This document shows, one piece after another, positions 27,976 to 37,441 of a stretch of 64,000 bases of DNA. Position numbers and translations under genes: made by a program. The stretch covers positions 62,001 to 126,000 of the forward strand of contig NZ_PYUD01000003.1 in NCBI RefSeq assembly GCF_003028575.1, in the 5' to 3' direction. The notes under the pieces are model-generated. The model made no database searches. It worked only from the letters and a program-made list of their open reading frames with translations, and was not told the DNA's origin. This stretch comes from Halomonas urumqiensis (GTDB taxonomy: Bacteria > Pseudomonadota > Gammaproteobacteria > Pseudomonadales > Halomonadaceae). Position 1 is the first letter of the stretch, and every line of letters begins with the position of its first letter.

Positions 27976-29049
27976 ATGATTCCCGCTAGCCTGCGAGCAC
28001 TGCTTGACGAGACCCGCGGCCAGCGCCGCGCCCACTGGGAAGGCCGCGAGGTGTGGCTTGCCAACGAGGCCTGGGGCGAACTTGCGGTATCGCTGCAGGG
28101 CGCCCAGGTGCTGCACTTTCTACCTTTCGCGCCCACCCCCGCGCGAGCTGAAGGCTCCTTACCGTCGCCCGAAGACGCGACAGCTGAAGGCTCTCCTTTT
28201 GCGCCCGAAGACGCGCGCGCTGAAGGCTCCTTACCGGCGCCCGAAACCGCGCCCGACGACGCGCGAACACGCACCAGCACCTCGCCCCCTGACCAGGGCG
28301 ACGAAGCGCTGGTGGCCGGTGGCTGGTTGTGGGTAACGCCGACGCCCCAGGCGCTGCCCGGGGCGATCCGCGGAGGTATTCCGCTGTGCTGGCCGTGGTT
28401 CGCAGACGAGAATACCGCCGATGAGACGCCGGATCGTTCAGGCCCGCTGCATGGCCCGGCGCGCAAGGCCCCGTGGCGCTTGGATGCGGTGGACGAGCAC
28501 GAGGAAGGCGTGGAACTGCATCTCACTCCAGAAGAGCGGCTGCATACCCAGCTCGCGCCTCGCGCGGTGATCCAGGCCAATGCCCGGCGCCTGCACGTGG
28601 AGCTGATCACCGAGCATACCGGCGAGACGCCGGTGAAGATCACCGGCGCCCTGCACAGCTATTTCGCGGTCAGCGATGTGCATGCCTGCCGTGTGGAGGG
28701 GCTCGCCGGTGCCCGCTACCTGGACAAGCTGGCCGGTTTCGCCGAGCGTGAACAGCAAGGCGAGCTTGGCGTGCGTGGCGCATTGGATCGCATCTACCAC
28801 AGCAATGCCGAAGTCGTGCTCGATGATGGCCGCCGGCGCCTGCGCATCGCCCGCCAGGGCAGCGATTCGGCGGTGGTTTGGCATCCGGCCGACGCCCTGC
28901 CCGCGGACACCCCGCCGGATGCCGGCCGCCATTATCTTTGCGTGGAGGCCGCCAATACCCGCCTCGACCCGGTGTGGCTGGTGCCTGGCGCCCAGCACCT
29001 GCTTGGCACCACGATCTCCCTCGACACCGCCAGCGGAGACGACGCATGA
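27976..29049 (+). CDS. D-hexose-6-phosphate mutarotase (YeaD-like) with an internal repeat
   Basis: A 357-residue aldose-1-epimerase-fold protein of the YeaD group, which interconverts anomers of glucose-6-phosphate. After QGAQVLHFLPF (41-51) the protein has an extra segment of about 50 residues before WLWVTPTPQALPGAIRGGIPLCWPWFAD. The extra segment contains three in-frame 12-residue units (residues 58-93) and a charged tail, making the protein about 50-60 residues longer than usual (near 300). Core motifs downstream (RAVIQANARRLHVELITEHTGETPVKITGALHSYF) look intact, so the enzyme is probably active. AAGGAG precedes the ATG; its stop overlaps the next gene as ATGA. Confidence 0.88.
   Translation: MIPASLRALLDETRGQRRAHWEGREVWLANEAWGELAVSLQGAQVLHFLPFAPTPARAEGSLPSPEDATAEGSPFAPEDARAEGSLPAPETAPDDARTRTSTSPPDQGDEALVAGGWLWVTPTPQALPGAIRGGIPLCWPWFADENTADETPDRSGPLHGPARKAPWRLDAVDEHEEGVELHLTPEERLHTQLAPRAVIQANARRLHVELITEHTGETPVKITGALHSYFAVSDVHACRVEGLAGARYLDKLAGFAEREQQGELGVRGALDRIYHSNAEVVLDDGRRRLRIARQGSDSAVVWHPADALPADTPPDAGRHYLCVEAANTRLDPVWLVPGAQHLLGTTISLDTASGDDA
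28147..28254 (+). repeat. Three in-frame 36-bp tandem repeats within the mutarotase gene
   Basis: Units at 28147-28182, 28183-28218 and 28219-28254 encode AEGSLPSPEDAT, AEGSPFAPEDAR and AEGSLPAPETAP. The DNA copies begin with GCTGAAGGCTC and are close in sequence. The array preserves the reading frame and falls in a surface loop of the epimerase fold. Confidence 0.9.
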
Positions 29050-29918
29050 GCCTGCCGCACTTCGAGGTGTCGTTCCTGCTTGGCATGATGCGCCTGCATG
29101 AAGTGCCCGAGCTGCATGACCCGATGCGTCTGGCCGACTGGATCGAAGCCCGCCTCGACGAGGGCCTCGACGGCTTCGATCACGCCGATATCTACGGCGA
29201 CCGGCAAGGCGAGGCACTGTTCGGAGAGGCACTGCGACGGCGCCCCGGGCTCGCCGGCAGGCTCAAGGTAGTCAGCAAGGCCAGCATCGTGACGCCCGAG
29301 CGGGATACCTCGCCGCTGGGCATCAAGCATTACGACAGTACCCCTGACTACCTCACCGCCAGCATCGATGCCTCGCTTGCGCGGCTCACCGTCGATCGGC
29401 TGGATGTCTTCCTGTTGCATCGCCCCGACCCATTGATGGACGCCGAAGCCACCGGCCGCGCCCTGGACGACGCCATCGCCGCCGGCAAGATCGCAAGCGT
29501 CGGTATATCAAACTTCGCCCCCGAGCAGTGGCGACGCCTGCAAGCCAACATGCACCACCGCCTGTGCAGCCACCAATTGCAACTCTCGCTTGCCCACAGC
29601 GAGCCGCTGTTCGATGGCAGCTTCGATGCACTGGTGGGCGATGGCCTGACGCCCATGATCTGGTCGCCGCTGGGAGGTGGCAGGGTGATGACGGGACCGG
29701 CCCGGGAGCTGTTGCTGGAACACTCCCGCTCACTGGGGATCAGCCCCGCGGGCCTGGCGCTTGCCTGGCTGCGTGCGCTACCCGGGCGCCCACTGCCGGT
29801 GATCGGCAGCCTCAGGGCCGAGCGCATCGCCACGCTCAAGGACGACGCCACCGCAGCACTGCCACGCGCGACCTGGTATGCGCTGCTCGAGGCGGCGAGG
29901 GGTCACGAAGTGGCTTGA
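29046..29918 (+). CDS. Aldo/keto reductase (YdhF-like)
   Basis: A 290-residue NADPH-dependent oxidoreductase of the aldo/keto reductase barrel family, closest to the YdhF group. The tetrad is visible: aspartate and tyrosine in GFDHADIYGD, lysine in KVVSKASIV, histidine in FLLHRPDPLMD. The NADP-binding C-terminus reads LPVIGSLRAERI. Substrate unknown. The ATG overlaps the mutarotase stop (ATGA), implying a common mRNA with edd-glk. Confidence 0.9.
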   Translation: MSLPHFEVSFLLGMMRLHEVPELHDPMRLADWIEARLDEGLDGFDHADIYGDRQGEALFGEALRRRPGLAGRLKVVSKASIVTPERDTSPLGIKHYDSTPDYLTASIDASLARLTVDRLDVFLLHRPDPLMDAEATGRALDDAIAAGKIASVGISNFAPEQWRRLQANMHHRLCSHQLQLSLAHSEPLFDGSFDALVGDGLTPMIWSPLGGGRVMTGPARELLLEHSRSLGISPAGLALAWLRALPGRPLPVIGSLRAERIATLKDDATAALPRATWYALLEAARGHEVA

Positions 29919-30005
29919 AACGCCGCACGTGTAGCCAGGGGCAGCGATGCACGATCGGCATCGACATCAACAACGACCAGCCAGCATGGCTATCGAGGAC
30001 ACTCC

Positions 30006-30995
30006 ATGACGCCTATCATCGCCTTCGGCGAAGCACTCGTCGACATGCTATCAAGCCATCTTGGTGACCAGCGTGGCGACCAGCCAGAGACCTTGCCCCC
30101 CGAAGTGTTTACCCCTTATGCCGGCGGTGCCCCCGCCAACGTGGCCGTGGCTTGTGCACGCCTGGGCGTACCGAGCCGCTTTCTCGGCATGCTGGGCAAC
30201 GATCATTTCGGTGATTTCCTGGCCCGCGAACTGGCCGCCCACGGCGTCGATATCAGCGGCATGGTCCGCACCCGCGAGGCGCGCACCGCGCTGGCCTTCG
30301 TCTCACGGGATGCCGACGGCGAGCGCACCTTCGACTTCTACCGGCCACCCGCCGCCGACCTGCTCTACCGCCAGGAGCACCTGCCGGCCGGCGTATTCGC
30401 CGACCCGGTGATCCTGCACCTGTGCACCAACAGCCTGACCGAGCCGGCCATCGCCGAGACGACGCTCGCCATGGCCGAAATGGCGCGCCGCGCGGGTTGC
30501 CTGGTCAGCGTGGATGCCAACCTGCGCCACAATCTCTGGGAAGGGGGCGCGGCCGATATCAGCCTGGTGACCCAACTGCTGGACGGCGCAGAACTGCTCA
30601 AGCTCTCCCAGGACGAACTCGACTACCTGCGCGCCGACCATCCGGAAGATTCTTGGTTAAACGAACGACTGGCGGCCGGCGTCAAGGCCATTGTCATCAC
30701 CTCCGGGCCCGGCGCCGTGAGACTGCTGGGCGTGGGCACCGAGACGCGTGTCACCCCGCCCAGCGTGCAGGCGGTTGACACCACCGCCGGCGGCGACGCC
30801 TTCATCGGTGGGCTGCTGGCCGAGCTTGCCGAGCATACCGCCCAGGTGGGCCTCGACGGCGACTGGCACCGCGACCGCGACTTCCTGGCCCGCGCCGTGG
30901 ACACCGCCTGCCGGTGTGGCGCCCACGCGGTCACCCTGCCCGGCGCCTATGTCTCGCTGCCCACCCGTGCCGACTTGCAGGCGCTGAGAGGCTGA
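30006..30995 (+). CDS. Fructokinase / PfkB-family sugar kinase
   Basis: A 329-residue ribokinase-family kinase. The N-terminal FGEALVDML and YAGGAPANVAVACARLG (38-54) and the C-terminal VDTTAGGDAFIGG with catalytic D264 match fructokinases of the ScrK/Frk type, which make fructose-6-phosphate from free fructose. GAGGAC precedes the ATG. It follows the edd-glk-mutarotase-AKR genes by 87 bases and converges on xylB. With the GH32 enzyme at 40233-41753 it would phosphorylate the fructose half of sucrose. Specificity is inferred. Confidence 0.85.
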   Translation: MTPIIAFGEALVDMLSSHLGDQRGDQPETLPPEVFTPYAGGAPANVAVACARLGVPSRFLGMLGNDHFGDFLARELAAHGVDISGMVRTREARTALAFVSRDADGERTFDFYRPPAADLLYRQEHLPAGVFADPVILHLCTNSLTEPAIAETTLAMAEMARRAGCLVSVDANLRHNLWEGGAADISLVTQLLDGAELLKLSQDELDYLRADHPEDSWLNERLAAGVKAIVITSGPGAVRLLGVGTETRVTPPSVQAVDTTAGGDAFIGGLLAELAEHTAQVGLDGDWHRDRDFLARAVDTACRCGAHAVTLPGAYVSLPTRADLQALRG

Positions 30996-31043
30996 CGCCA
31001 AGGAAGTGCGCAACATGCCGGCATCAACCTCTGGGCCCCATCG

Positions 31044-32555
31044 TCACAGCGATGAACCCGCTCGTTTGAATTCCGGCCGCAAAGCACGATAGAGGGCCTT
31101 GAATCGCTCGAATTGCGCCGCATGGCGAGCCGACCGCTCGGGCCTGGGCTCGAAAACGGTGTCCACCTCCGGCGGGGTGCAGACGTGCTCCGCCGGTTCA
31201 CCCGTCGATGCCATTCTGGCCAGGCGGGCAGCGCCGAATGCGGGGCCCCGCTCGCTGTCCCGGTATCTCACCAACGGGCGGTCGATGATGTCGGCGAGGC
31301 GCCGCAGCCAGAAATCGCTGCGTGATCCGCCACCGATCACCGCCAGCCGCTCGATCGGGGTTCCCGCGCTTTCGATCACGTCGCGCGCTTCCCTCAAGCT
31401 GTAACCGACACCATCGAGTACCGCCAGCACGACATCACCCGGCTGGCTGGCCGGGGTCAAACCAAACAGCACGCCACGGGCGTGGGGATCGTCATGGGGG
31501 GTACGCTCTCCATTGAGGTAGGGCAGGAACAGGAGTCCTTCCGAATGCTCTCCCTCACCACTGTCCCGTGCGGCACGTTCGGCTTTCGACAGCGCCGTCT
31601 CGATTGAGAGCCCCAGCAATTCGGCCACCCAGGACAACGCACTCGCGCCATTGAGCATCGCCGCCATCTGAAACCAGCGCCCCGGCAGGGCGTGCGCGAA
31701 AGCATGCAACACGGATTCGGGTGCCGGGCGATATCCGTCGGCGGTCACGAACATCTGGCTTGACGTCCCCAGGGTCAGGAAGGCGCTGCCTTCGTGGATC
31801 GCGCCAATTCCCAATGCACCAGCCGCGACATCACCGGCACCGCCGGCGATCCTCACCGCACTCGGAATTCCCCAGCGGCTGGCGAGTCGCTCATCCAACC
31901 AGCCGGCGTGCTGTGTTCCTTCGACGAGCCTGGGAAGAACATCCCGAGTGATACCACAGCAGGCCAATACCGCGTCGGACCAGTCGCGCTGAGCTTGATC
32001 GAGCAGTTGAGTGCCGGCCGCGTCGCACATGTCGGTCACATGCTCGCCGCTTAACCGCCAGCGCACATGGTCCTTGGGCAACAGAAGATGACGGGCCGAT
32101 GCCAGGGAATCGCGTTCATGCGCCGCCAGCCACAACAACTTGGCGGCCCAGAAGGCCGGCATGGGAGAAACCCCAGTCAACTGCCCAAACTCGGGCAGGC
32201 GCTCTTCGAGGCGTCTGCATTCCCGGTCGGCACGCTGATCATTCCACAGAATGGCGGGCCTGACGATCCTGCCCGCCTCGTCCTGCAGGACGAGTCCATG
32301 CATCTGGCCGGAAAGGCCAATTGCGGCGACGCGTGAAACGCCTTCAGGGGATTGGCGACGCAGATCGACCACCACCTCTTCTACCGCCTGCCACCACACG
32401 TCCGGCGACTGCTCCGCAAAACCTGGCCGCGGGTGATCGACGCCATAGGCGCGGGACGCACTGGCAAGACACTGCTGCTCGCCGTCCACCAGTACGCCTT
32501 TCACCGCAGATGTGCCGATATCCAATCCCAGGTAAGCCACTTGTGTCAGTCTCAT
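31044..32555 (-). CDS. xylB: Xylulokinase (FGGY family)
   Basis: A 503-residue FGGY carbohydrate kinase phosphorylating D-xylulose to xylulose-5-phosphate. [17 protein letters not shown] (9-25), [15 protein letters not shown], the ILWNDQRAD motif and the C-terminal [18 protein letters not shown] are XylB-like. Length is standard. It overlaps the end of an ABC ATPase remnant by four bases (ATGA). In related bacteria xylB follows a polyol ABC transporter and mtlD-type dehydrogenase and handles xylulose made from arabitol; here the transporter is decayed and the dehydrogenase absent, so xylB may be a surviving member of a broken operon. Confidence 0.93.
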   Translation of the reverse strand: MRLTQVAYLGLDIGTSAVKGVLVDGEQQCLASASRAYGVDHPRPGFAEQSPDVWWQAVEEVVVDLRRQSPEGVSRVAAIGLSGQMHGLVLQDEAGRIVRPAILWNDQRADRECRRLEERLPEFGQLTGVSPMPAFWAAKLLWLAAHERDSLASARHLLLPKDHVRWRLSGEHVTDMCDAAGTQLLDQAQRDWSDAVLACCGITRDVLPRLVEGTQHAGWLDERLASRWGIPSAVRIAGGAGDVAAGALGIGAIHEGSAFLTLGTSSQMFVTADGYRPAPESVLHAFAHALPGRWFQMAAMLNGASALSWVAELLGLSIETALSKAERAARDSGEGEHSEGLLFLPYLNGERTPHDDPHARGVLFGLTPASQPGDVVLAVLDGVGYSLREARDVIESAGTPIERLAVIGGGSRSDFWLRRLADIIDRPLVRYRDSERGPAFGAARLARMASTGEPAEHVCTPPEVDTVFEPRPERSARHAAQFERFKALYRALRPEFKRAGSSL

Positions 32556-32809
32556 GCCGCCCTCGGCGCGGAATGCCAGGCGATTCGTTCACCGCTTTCG
32601 GCATCGAGGTTCGAAAGGGGTTCGTCGAACAGGAAGACCTGCAGATCGTGGACAAAGGCTCGCCCCATGGCAACACGCTGACGCTGCCCCACGGATAGTT
32701 CACGAGGGTAGCGCTGCAAGAGCGGCCCAAGGTTGAGAATGCCAGTGGCATTGTCGACCTTCTCGTCACCAAAGCGCTTCTGAACATTGTCGAGGGTAAT
32801 ATTCGCCAT
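32552..32809 (-). pseudogene. Remnant of polyol/sugar ABC transporter ATPase, Walker A deleted
   Basis: An 85-codon remnant. Residues 1-15 match the start of MalK/SmoK-type ATPases ([15 protein letters not shown]), then the chain jumps to the region just before the ABC signature ([18 protein letters not shown]) and Walker B ([13 protein letters not shown]), then to a short C-terminal piece. About 90 residues including Walker A are missing after residue 15, and most of the C-terminal half is gone. The signature itself reads SVGQ instead of SGGQ. It cannot bind ATP normally. The retained open frame suggests in-frame deletions. It abuts xylB. Confidence 0.85.
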
Positions 32810-33017
32810 CTTGTCTTATCCAACTTTGGTCTAATGGTTGTCATGATGTGCCAAACCTGACTTCATGACGAGCCGATCAATCAATACTTTAGTATAAGCC
32901 CTGCTTTAATAGAGTAACCGTAGCACTTTGGACACCACGGTCGAGGCAGGAGGCCCAGCCAATGAATGACCGTCGGAAAAGCCAACTCATGCTCGGTGGC
33001 CAGTATGCCGGGCTGAC

Positions 33018-33338
33018 ATTGTGGTCGATGGCTGCGGTCTCTGGAAACTGTTCTGGAGTATTTCGCTGCCGGTGGTGAGGCCCGGGCTCAATGCTCTGGC
33101 GATCCTGGTGTTCATCATGTCCTGGAACGAGTACCTGTTCGCGCTGTTCCCGGCTGGAAGCTACGCACAAGCGCTCACTGTCGGCATCACTCGCTTAATG
33201 GGGGGTGTCGAAGCGGGGGCGCAATACGGGGTGATCGCCGCCTATGCCAGCCTGATCATGCTCCCGGTGATCATCTTCGCCCTGGTGGCCAACCGCTATA
33301 TCGTGACCGGCATGACCGCGGGTGCCGTCAAGGGGTGA
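33018..33338 (+). pseudogene. Remnant of sugar ABC transporter permease (MalG-like C-terminus)
   Basis: Only the C-terminal third (about 105 residues) of a MalG-type inner-membrane permease remains. It begins inside the EAA loop at VVDGCGLWKLFWSISLPVVRPGL and runs through two to three membrane helices to the usual ending ANRYIVTGMTAGAVKG. There is no N-terminal half: the same frame upstream reads unrelated sequence and then a stop. It is on the strand opposite to the ATPase remnant, so the locus suffered an inversion as well as deletions. Confidence 0.85.
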
Positions 33339-33357
33339 CCCTGGACAGTGACGCACA

Positions 33358-34356
33358 CTACCCCCGCACCCGCTCCGGCATCCGCCAGCGCAGGGTGCGG
33401 TCGACCACCTCGTTGCCAGGCCGGTACTCGCCCCGAGCGGCGGCGAGGGCACGCGTCAGGGCGGCGGCGGAGATACGGTCGTGGTCCTGCACCGCGGAGT
33501 TGACCGGTAGCGGCAGGAAATCGAGCAGGCGGCTGTCGCCGAATGTCGCCAGGCGCAATGTCTGAGGCAGGCCGCCCTGCTCCAGCAGCACATCGAACAC
33601 CCCATCCAATAGCGTGTAGGACGCGGTGACCAGCGCATCAGGCAGCCCATCGCCGGCCAGCAGTTCACGCATCAGACGCGCACCCTCATCGCGGTCATAG
33701 CGTTCGGCGCAGCAACTGAATACCTGCACATCATGCCCCGCCAACGCCTGCTCGAAACCGCCACGACGCTCTACCGTGATGGAAAGGCCCGGCACCGCGT
33801 CCAGCCAGGCGACACTCTTCACTCCCTCGCCCAGCACCGAGCGGGTCAGGCGTTCGGCGGCTTGCCTGTCGTTGCTCACCACACTGGCAAAGTGATCGGG
33901 CGCAAGGCCACGGTCCACCGCGATCACCGGCAAGCCATCGTCCATCAGTTCCCGGTAGAACGGGTCATCCGCCGGCAGGCAGCTGGCGGTGATCAGCACC
34001 TCGCAGCGCTGGGCGCGCAGCGCCAGGGCCAGGTCGCGTTCGCTGTCGGGTCGGTCGTCCGAACCGACGATCAGCAACTGGTAGCCCTGCTCGCGCGCGC
34101 CACGCTCCAGGCGCTTGGCGAGCCTGGCGTAGCTGACGTTCTCGAGGTCGGGAATGATCAGCCCCAGCGTACGACTGGTACCACGTCGCAGCGACGCCGC
34201 CTGGGCATCGACGCGATAGCGATGCTCCTTGACCACCGCCATCACCCGCTCGACGGTCAGCTGGCTGATGCGTTTCTCTTCGGCCTTGCCGTTGATGACA
34301 TAGCTGGCCGTGGTACGGGAGACCCCGGCCAGGCGGGCGATTTCGGCGAGTGTCAT
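33358..34356 (-). CDS. fruR: Fructose operon repressor FruR/Cra-type (LacI family)
   Basis: A 332-residue LacI-family regulator. The helix-turn-helix is at the N-terminus (LAEIARLAGVSRTTASYVINGKAEEKRIS, 3-31), nearly the same as the recognition part of Cra/FruR, followed by the hinge and a periplasmic-binding-protein-like effector domain. In this family fructose-1-phosphate releases the DNA. The ATG at 34356 has GAGGA five bases upstream; the longer frame adds 76 unrelated residues. It is divergent from fruBKA, and two matching operators lie between. Confidence 0.93.
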   Translation of the reverse strand: MTLAEIARLAGVSRTTASYVINGKAEEKRISQLTVERVMAVVKEHRYRVDAQAASLRRGTSRTLGLIIPDLENVSYARLAKRLERGAREQGYQLLIVGSDDRPDSERDLALALRAQRCEVLITASCLPADDPFYRELMDDGLPVIAVDRGLAPDHFASVVSNDRQAAERLTRSVLGEGVKSVAWLDAVPGLSITVERRGGFEQALAGHDVQVFSCCAERYDRDEGARLMRELLAGDGLPDALVTASYTLLDGVFDVLLEQGGLPQTLRLATFGDSRLLDFLPLPVNSAVQDHDRISAAALTRALAAARGEYRPGNEVVDRTLRWRMPERVRG

Positions 34357-34450
34357 GGGCGTCCTCGAGTGGCAATGGGACGATACTACGTCAGGTGCCC
34401 AGGCCTGGCACCCTACCAATGTCGTAGAACATCTGACTTGCCAAGTTAGA

Positions 34451-34492
34451 TGAATCGATCCAGCCTTACAACACAGCAGGTGACACGATTCA
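34451..34492. promoter_or_regulatory. Two FruR/Cra-type operators in the fruR-fruB gap
   Basis: TGAATCGATCCA (34451-34462) and TGACACGATTCA (34481-34492, reading TGAATCGTGTCA on the other strand) both resemble the Cra half-consensus TGAAWCG. Centres are 30 bases apart, close to three helical turns. They lie 67-108 bases upstream of fruB, where a repressor would act on both genes. Confidence 0.8.
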
Positions 34493-34558
34493 GCCAACCG
34501 GATCCATTCGTCCTTCGACATGTCACCGATAACGATCATGACGATCCAGGAGACTCTC

Positions 34559-37441
34559 ATGTTGACACTTCGCCAGGATGACATCCTGCTTGGCTGCGCC
34601 GCCAGTGACTGGCGCGGCGCGCTGGACAGCGCCGCCGAGGCATTGCATCAGGCTGGCCTCGTCGATGCTGCCTATCGCGATGGTCTGCACGACCGCGAGG
34701 CACAGTCGTCCACCTTCCTCGGCAACGCCATCGCCATTCCCCACGGCACCCCGGAGAGCCGCCAGCACGTGCGCGCCACCGGCGTTCGCGTGCTGCAGTT
34801 CCCGGCCGGGGTGGAGTGGCACGATGGCAACCGCGTGCATGTGCTGGTGACCATCGCCGCGCAGAGCGATGAGCACCTCGACATCCTGCGCCAGCTCACC
34901 CATGTGCTGGACCGCGAAGGGGTCGCCGAGCGCCTTGCCGAGGCCGATTCGAAAAGCGAGATCGCAGGGCTGCTGTCCAAGGCGGTGGTCGAGGCACGCC
35001 TGGATGCCGATACCCTGTGCCTGGGCTTTCCCGCCCGCGACACCCACGAACTCGCCCTGGCCGCCGCCGCGCGGCTGCGCCAGGCCGGTTGCGTCGACAA
35101 CGACTTCGTCGCCGATGTGGCCTCCCAGGAACCCCGCTCGCTGGGGCAAGACCTGTGGCTGGTGGGCAGCGCCCGGGGCGTGCAGACACCGGCGCTGGCC
35201 CTGGCCACCCCGGAAGCGGCGCTTGCCGATAGCGTCAACGGCGTGTTCTGCCTGGCAGGCCAAGGCGATGCCCATCGCGGCCTGCTGGAGCGCCTGCTGG
35301 CGCTGCTGGAAAGCGACACTGCCGGCGACCTGCCAGGCGCCGATGCCGCCACCGTGCTGGCTCGCCTATCCGGGGAGTCGGCCGACGCCCTCACCCGTTC
35401 CGTGCGGGTATTGAATGCCCATGGTCTGCATGCCCGCCCGGCCAAGCAGCTGGTGCAGGTGGCTCGCGCCCAAGGCGTAGCGATTCGCGTACGCCTCGCC
35501 GAAGGCGGCGGCGCGGCGGTACTCGCCACCAGCCTGACCAAGGTGATCGGCCTGGGCGCACGGCGCGGCCAACCGCTGCTGTTCTCGATCGATGACCAGT
35601 CGGTCGACTCCGACACTGCCAGCCGTGCCTTGCAGGCCGTCTGCAAGGCGGTCACCGAAGGGCTCGGCGAGAAGGTGCTGCCGTTCGACGAGAGCCGCGA
35701 ACACCACACCCCGGAACCCGACACCCATGTGGAGCCGCTGCCGACCGACGAGCCCTTCGCCGCGGTTGCCGCCTCGCCGGGACTTGCCATCGCGCCGGTG
35801 TTCGTGATGCGCACCCCACGCTTCGAGTATCCGGAGCGCGCCGCCGCCCCCACCGAACAGATGCGCCGGCTCGACCAGGCGATCCAGGAGGGCACAGAGC
35901 AGCTCGAAGCGCTGGTGCAAGAAGCCCGTGGCGGCGAAGTCGCCCAGATCCTGTCGATGCATGAGGAGATGTTGGGCGACCCCGAACTGCATCAGGCCGC
36001 CCGCGAAGGCATCAGCGAAGGCGCCTCCGCCGAGGCCGCCTGGTGGAATGCCATCGAGACCGCCGCCCACGCCCAGGAGATGCTCGCAGACCGCCTGCTG
36101 GCCGAGCGCGCCGCCGACCTGCGCGACGTGGGTCGCCGCGTGCTCGGTATCCTCTGCCAGGTCGAGCTGCCTACCCCGCCGGACGCCCCCTACATCCTGG
36201 TGATGGACGACGTGGGCCCCTCCGACGTCGCCCGCCTGGACACCACCCGCGTGCGCGGCCTGCTCACCGCGCGTGGTGGCGCCACCGCGCACAGTGCGAT
36301 TCTCGCCCGGGCACTCGGCATTCCCGCCGTGGTGGGCGCCGGCCCACGGGTGCTGACCCTCGACAACGGCACGCCATTGATCCTCGACGGCGAGCGTGGT
36401 CGCATCACCCCTGCACCATCCGCCGAGCGCCTGGCCAGTGCCGAGCAGCGCCTGGCCGATCATCGCCGCCGCGAGGCCGACGCCTGGGAAGCCCGCCATG
36501 AACCGGCGCGCACCCGCGATGGCCACCGCGTCGAGGTCGCCGCCAACCTCGGCAACACCGCCCACGCCCAGGACGCCGTGGATCGCGGCGCCGAGGGTGT
36601 CGGCCTGTTGCGCACCGAGTTCGTGTTCATGGCCCATGCCGAGGCACCGGACCTCGATACCCAGATCGAGGAGTACCGCGAGGCCATGGACGCCCTGGCG
36701 GGTCGACCGCTGGTCGCCCGTACCCTGGACGTGGGCGGCGACAAGCCGCTGCCCTACTGGCCGGTACCCAAGGAGGACAACCCGTTCCTCGGGTTGCGCG
36801 GCATCCGCCTGGCGCTGACCCGCCCCGAGGTACTGGAGACCCAGCTGCGCGCGCTGCTGATGGCCGGAGCGGCAAGCGACGGCCAGCCCCGTCCGCTTCG
36901 CATCATGCTGCCGATGGTCAAGGACATCGCCGAGTTCCGCGCGGCGCGGGCGATCCTCGACCGCCTGCTCGACGAGATTCCCGAGGCCCAGCGCTCCATC
37001 GACGTGCAGATGGGCGTGATGATCGAGATTCCCTCCGCCGCGCTGCTGGCACCGAGCCTGGCCGCCGAGGTGGACTTCTTCTCGGTGGGCACCAACGACC
37101 TGACCCAGTACACCCTGGCCATCGACCGTGGCCACCCCGAGCTCGCGGCGCAATCCGACGGCCTGCACCCGGCTGTACTCAAGCTGATCGAGATGACCGT
37201 CAGCGCCGCCCACGCCCAGGGCAAATGGGTCGGTGTCTGTGGGGAGCTGGCATCCGATGCCGCCGCCGTGCCGGTGCTGGTGGGGCTGGGCGTCGACGAA
37301 CTGTCGGTGAGTGCCCGTCAGGTGCCGCTGGTCAAGGCGCGGATGCGCGAGTTCGATCTACCCGAGGCGCGCGAACAGGCACGCCTGGCGCTCTCCCAAC
37401 CGACCGCCGAGGCGGTTCGCGACGCCCTGGAGGCCCGCTGA
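34559..37441 (+). CDS. fruB: Fused PTS protein: EIIA(Fru)-HPr-Enzyme I
   Basis: A 960-residue multiphosphoryl-transfer protein. Domain order: EIIA of the fructose/mannitol type (about 1-145) with phospho-histidine H62 in AIPHGTPE; a linker region of about 130 residues with modest EIIA/FPr-middle similarity; HPr (about 280-370) with GLHARPA, H291; Enzyme I (from about 400) with H578 in [15 protein letters not shown], and the PEP-binding C-terminus with [27 protein letters not shown] and GVCGELASD. It passes phosphate from PEP to the FruA permease without separate PTS components. The ATG at 34559 has AGGAGA five bases before it. Its stop overlaps fruK by one base. Confidence 0.96.
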   Translation: MLTLRQDDILLGCAASDWRGALDSAAEALHQAGLVDAAYRDGLHDREAQSSTFLGNAIAIPHGTPESRQHVRATGVRVLQFPAGVEWHDGNRVHVLVTIAAQSDEHLDILRQLTHVLDREGVAERLAEADSKSEIAGLLSKAVVEARLDADTLCLGFPARDTHELALAAAARLRQAGCVDNDFVADVASQEPRSLGQDLWLVGSARGVQTPALALATPEAALADSVNGVFCLAGQGDAHRGLLERLLALLESDTAGDLPGADAATVLARLSGESADALTRSVRVLNAHGLHARPAKQLVQVARAQGVAIRVRLAEGGGAAVLATSLTKVIGLGARRGQPLLFSIDDQSVDSDTASRALQAVCKAVTEGLGEKVLPFDESREHHTPEPDTHVEPLPTDEPFAAVAASPGLAIAPVFVMRTPRFEYPERAAAPTEQMRRLDQAIQEGTEQLEALVQEARGGEVAQILSMHEEMLGDPELHQAAREGISEGASAEAAWWNAIETAAHAQEMLADRLLAERAADLRDVGRRVLGILCQVELPTPPDAPYILVMDDVGPSDVARLDTTRVRGLLTARGGATAHSAILARALGIPAVVGAGPRVLTLDNGTPLILDGERGRITPAPSAERLASAEQRLADHRRREADAWEARHEPARTRDGHRVEVAANLGNTAHAQDAVDRGAEGVGLLRTEFVFMAHAEAPDLDTQIEEYREAMDALAGRPLVARTLDVGGDKPLPYWPVPKEDNPFLGLRGIRLALTRPEVLETQLRALLMAGAASDGQPRPLRIMLPMVKDIAEFRAARAILDRLLDEIPEAQRSIDVQMGVMIEIPSAALLAPSLAAEVDFFSVGTNDLTQYTLAIDRGHPELAAQSDGLHPAVLKLIEMTVSAAHAQGKWVGVCGELASDAAAVPVLVGLGVDELSVSARQVPLVKARMREFDLPEAREQARLALSQPTAEAVRDALEAR

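Noticed and set aside
32941-33060. Short plus-strand frame starting MNDRRKSQLML before the permease remnant
   Set aside because: It is in a different frame from the permease remnant and I recognise no family; it may be chance or another fragment, so it was not annotated as a gene.
35366-37213. 615-codon open frame on the minus strand opposite fruB
   Set aside because: Antisense shadow of the Enzyme I region; the plus frame has every PTS motif.
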